Assembly: GCA_017557085.1 (NCBI GenBank)
Contig: JAFZAR010000109.1
Span: 1 to 7,097, forward strand
From: Verrucomicrobiota bacterium
Lineage (GTDB): Bacteria > Verrucomicrobiota > Verrucomicrobiia > Limisphaerales > UBA1412
Reading direction: 5' to 3'
DNA length: 7,097 nt
Position 1 is the first letter of the stretch. Each line of letters starts with the position of its first letter. The position numbers were made by a program, and so were the translations under genes. Below, one piece after another: positions 6,339-7,097 of the stretch. The notes under the pieces are model-generated. The model made no database searches and was not told where the DNA came from. It saw only the letters and a program-made list of their open reading frames with translations.

Positions 6339-6374
6339 CGCCAAATTGCCATTATTGCCATAAACGGTTTGGCG
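6339..6374. repeat. Inverted repeat enclosing tandem ATTGCCATW units
   Basis: CGCCAAA (6339-6345) and TTTGGCG (6368-6374) are perfect 7-bp inverted arms. Between and touching them, ATTGCCATT (6345-6353) and ATTGCCATA (6354-6362) repeat in tandem with a 9-base period. The block sits between the terminator and the DUF935 start, where an operator or promoter would be expected. No clear sigma70 boxes are present. The repeats are seen directly; operator function is a guess. Confidence 0.5.
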
Positions 6375-6407
6375 GCGGGGAATGCATTGGGAGATGCTTC
6401 TGCCCGT

Positions 6408-7097
6408 ATGAATTCCAAAATCAAACAACGCTCCAGTATCGCCGGCGCTCCGATACTGTCGCGTCCTTCTTATTCCACGCGGCGCCCTCAGTCTCTCACC
6501 ACGGAGACCCTGGCTCATCAGCTGGATGCTTTCCGGGCCGGATACCTGCGCGAGGCGGCCCTGACCTGGGAGACGATGGAGGATCGTGATGACACGGTCC
6601 ATATTTCCGCCTCCAAGCGCAAGAAAGCCGTCGCGCGTCACGATTACGAGATCCTGACCGTGGAGGAATCCGCCGCGGCGCTGGCCCACAAGGAAGCGCT
6701 GGAGTATTTTTATTCCCATCTGCGTGTGACTCACGCCCTGGATGAAAACGAACGGGGCGGCTTCCAGCTGCTTGTCCGCCAGATGATGGATGCTGTCGGC
6801 AAGAAATACGCCGTCCATGAGATCGTCTGGAAACCGGAAGAGGACGGACGGTTGACCGCCGAACTGCGGTTCGTGCCGCTGTGGTGCTTTGAGAACACCA
6901 CGGGACGGCTCCGGTTCAAGCCGGAGGAATTCGGCAGTCAGAGCTGGCCTCTGGAGGAAGGCGGCTGGATGGTCAGCATAGGGGAGGGGTTGATGATGGC
7001 CTGCTCCGTGGCCTGTCTGTTCAAACAGCTCCCGCTGCAGGACTGGCTGCTCTACAGTCAGCGGCACGGTACCCCGGCCGTTCTGGGGACCAGCTCC
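6408..7097 (+). CDS. DUF935 / Mu gp29-like phage portal protein, 5' part
   Basis: 230 residues are visible and the frame runs off the window end; Mu gp29 and relatives are longer, so the C-terminal part is missing. Portal proteins form the dodecameric ring at the capsid vertex through which DNA enters. The similarity is recognised by pattern: LTTETLAHQLDAFRAGYLRE (30-49), then ALTWETMEDRDDTVHISASK (51-70) resembling the gp29 AFDMEEKDTHLFSELSKRR block, YAVHEIVWK (134-142) like gp29 SMQEIEWGW, and QDWLLYSQRHGTPAVLG (211-227) like DFAEFLEIYGLPMRVGKYP. The ATG at 6408 is the first in frame, but the frame is open upstream to the terminator, so a TTG at 6387 or 6369 is possible. GGGAG (6389-6393) is 14 bases upstream, long for a Shine-Dalgarno. 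No terminase or other phage gene lies upstream, which is odd for a prophage. Codon choice looks like the host genes. Confidence 0.82.
   Translation, partial: MNSKIKQRSSIAGAPILSRPSYSTRRPQSLTTETLAHQLDAFRAGYLREAALTWETMEDRDDTVHISASKRKKAVARHDYEILTVEESAAALAHKEALEYFYSHLRVTHALDENERGGFQLLVRQMMDAVGKKYAVHEIVWKPEEDGRLTAELRFVPLWCFENTTGRLRFKPEEFGSQSWPLEEGGWMVSIGEGLMMACSVACLFKQLPLQDWLLYSQRHGTPAVLGTSS

Noticed and set aside
6306..7067. Minus-strand open frame of 253 codons at the right end
   Set aside because: It overlaps the strong terminator and lies opposite the DUF935 frame, which matches a known family and is open across all 230 codons; the minus frame has no family features.

Overview
The window looks like a bacterial chromosome segment of moderate GC content with ordinary housekeeping genes. 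The most likely source is the Planctomycetes-Verrucomicrobia-Lentisphaerae group, possibly a gut Lentisphaerae relative. That placement is an inference. It rests on a Tat-exported Gfo/Idh/MocA oxidoreductase, which that group carries in large numbers, beside glycogen metabolism and a stand-alone Mu-like portal (DUF935) gene. No rRNA or tRNA gene is present to confirm it.

Left block (1-3404, all minus strand): serS (seryl-tRNA synthetase), glgA (glycogen synthase) and prfB (peptide chain release factor 2) are read in that order, with gaps of 26 and 5 bases. They probably form one operon. prfB is cut by the window edge just before its SPF tripeptide. It carries a textbook programmed +1 frameshift site: AGGAGG, a 3-base spacer, then CTT TGA C. 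A simple ORF search would therefore miss its first 23 codons. The serS leader holds a hairpin followed by six T on the serS-coding strand, which could act as an attenuator.

Middle (3405-4861): a divergently oriented RhuM-family gene, visibly more AT-rich than its neighbours, sits alone and looks like an accessory insertion. Its coding sequence contains a perfect 27-base palindrome. The spacer after it holds three tandem 10-base units of the ATC(T/C)GTG type. A strong sigma70-type promoter (TTGACT, 17 bases, TATGCT) follows and drives the next gene.

Right block (4862-7097, plus strand): the Tat-signal Gfo/Idh/MocA oxidoreductase is followed by a cUUCGg tetraloop hairpin and a very clear intrinsic terminator. 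Next is a short spacer with tandem 9-base repeats nested in an inverted repeat. The 5' part of a DUF935 / Mu gp29-like phage portal gene then runs off the window end.

No complete new multi-gene system can be shown here. The points most worth following up are the RhuM gene with its internal palindrome, the orphan phage portal gene placed directly after a metabolic gene's terminator, and the possible attenuator in front of serS. There is no CRISPR array, insertion sequence or RNA gene that I can support.
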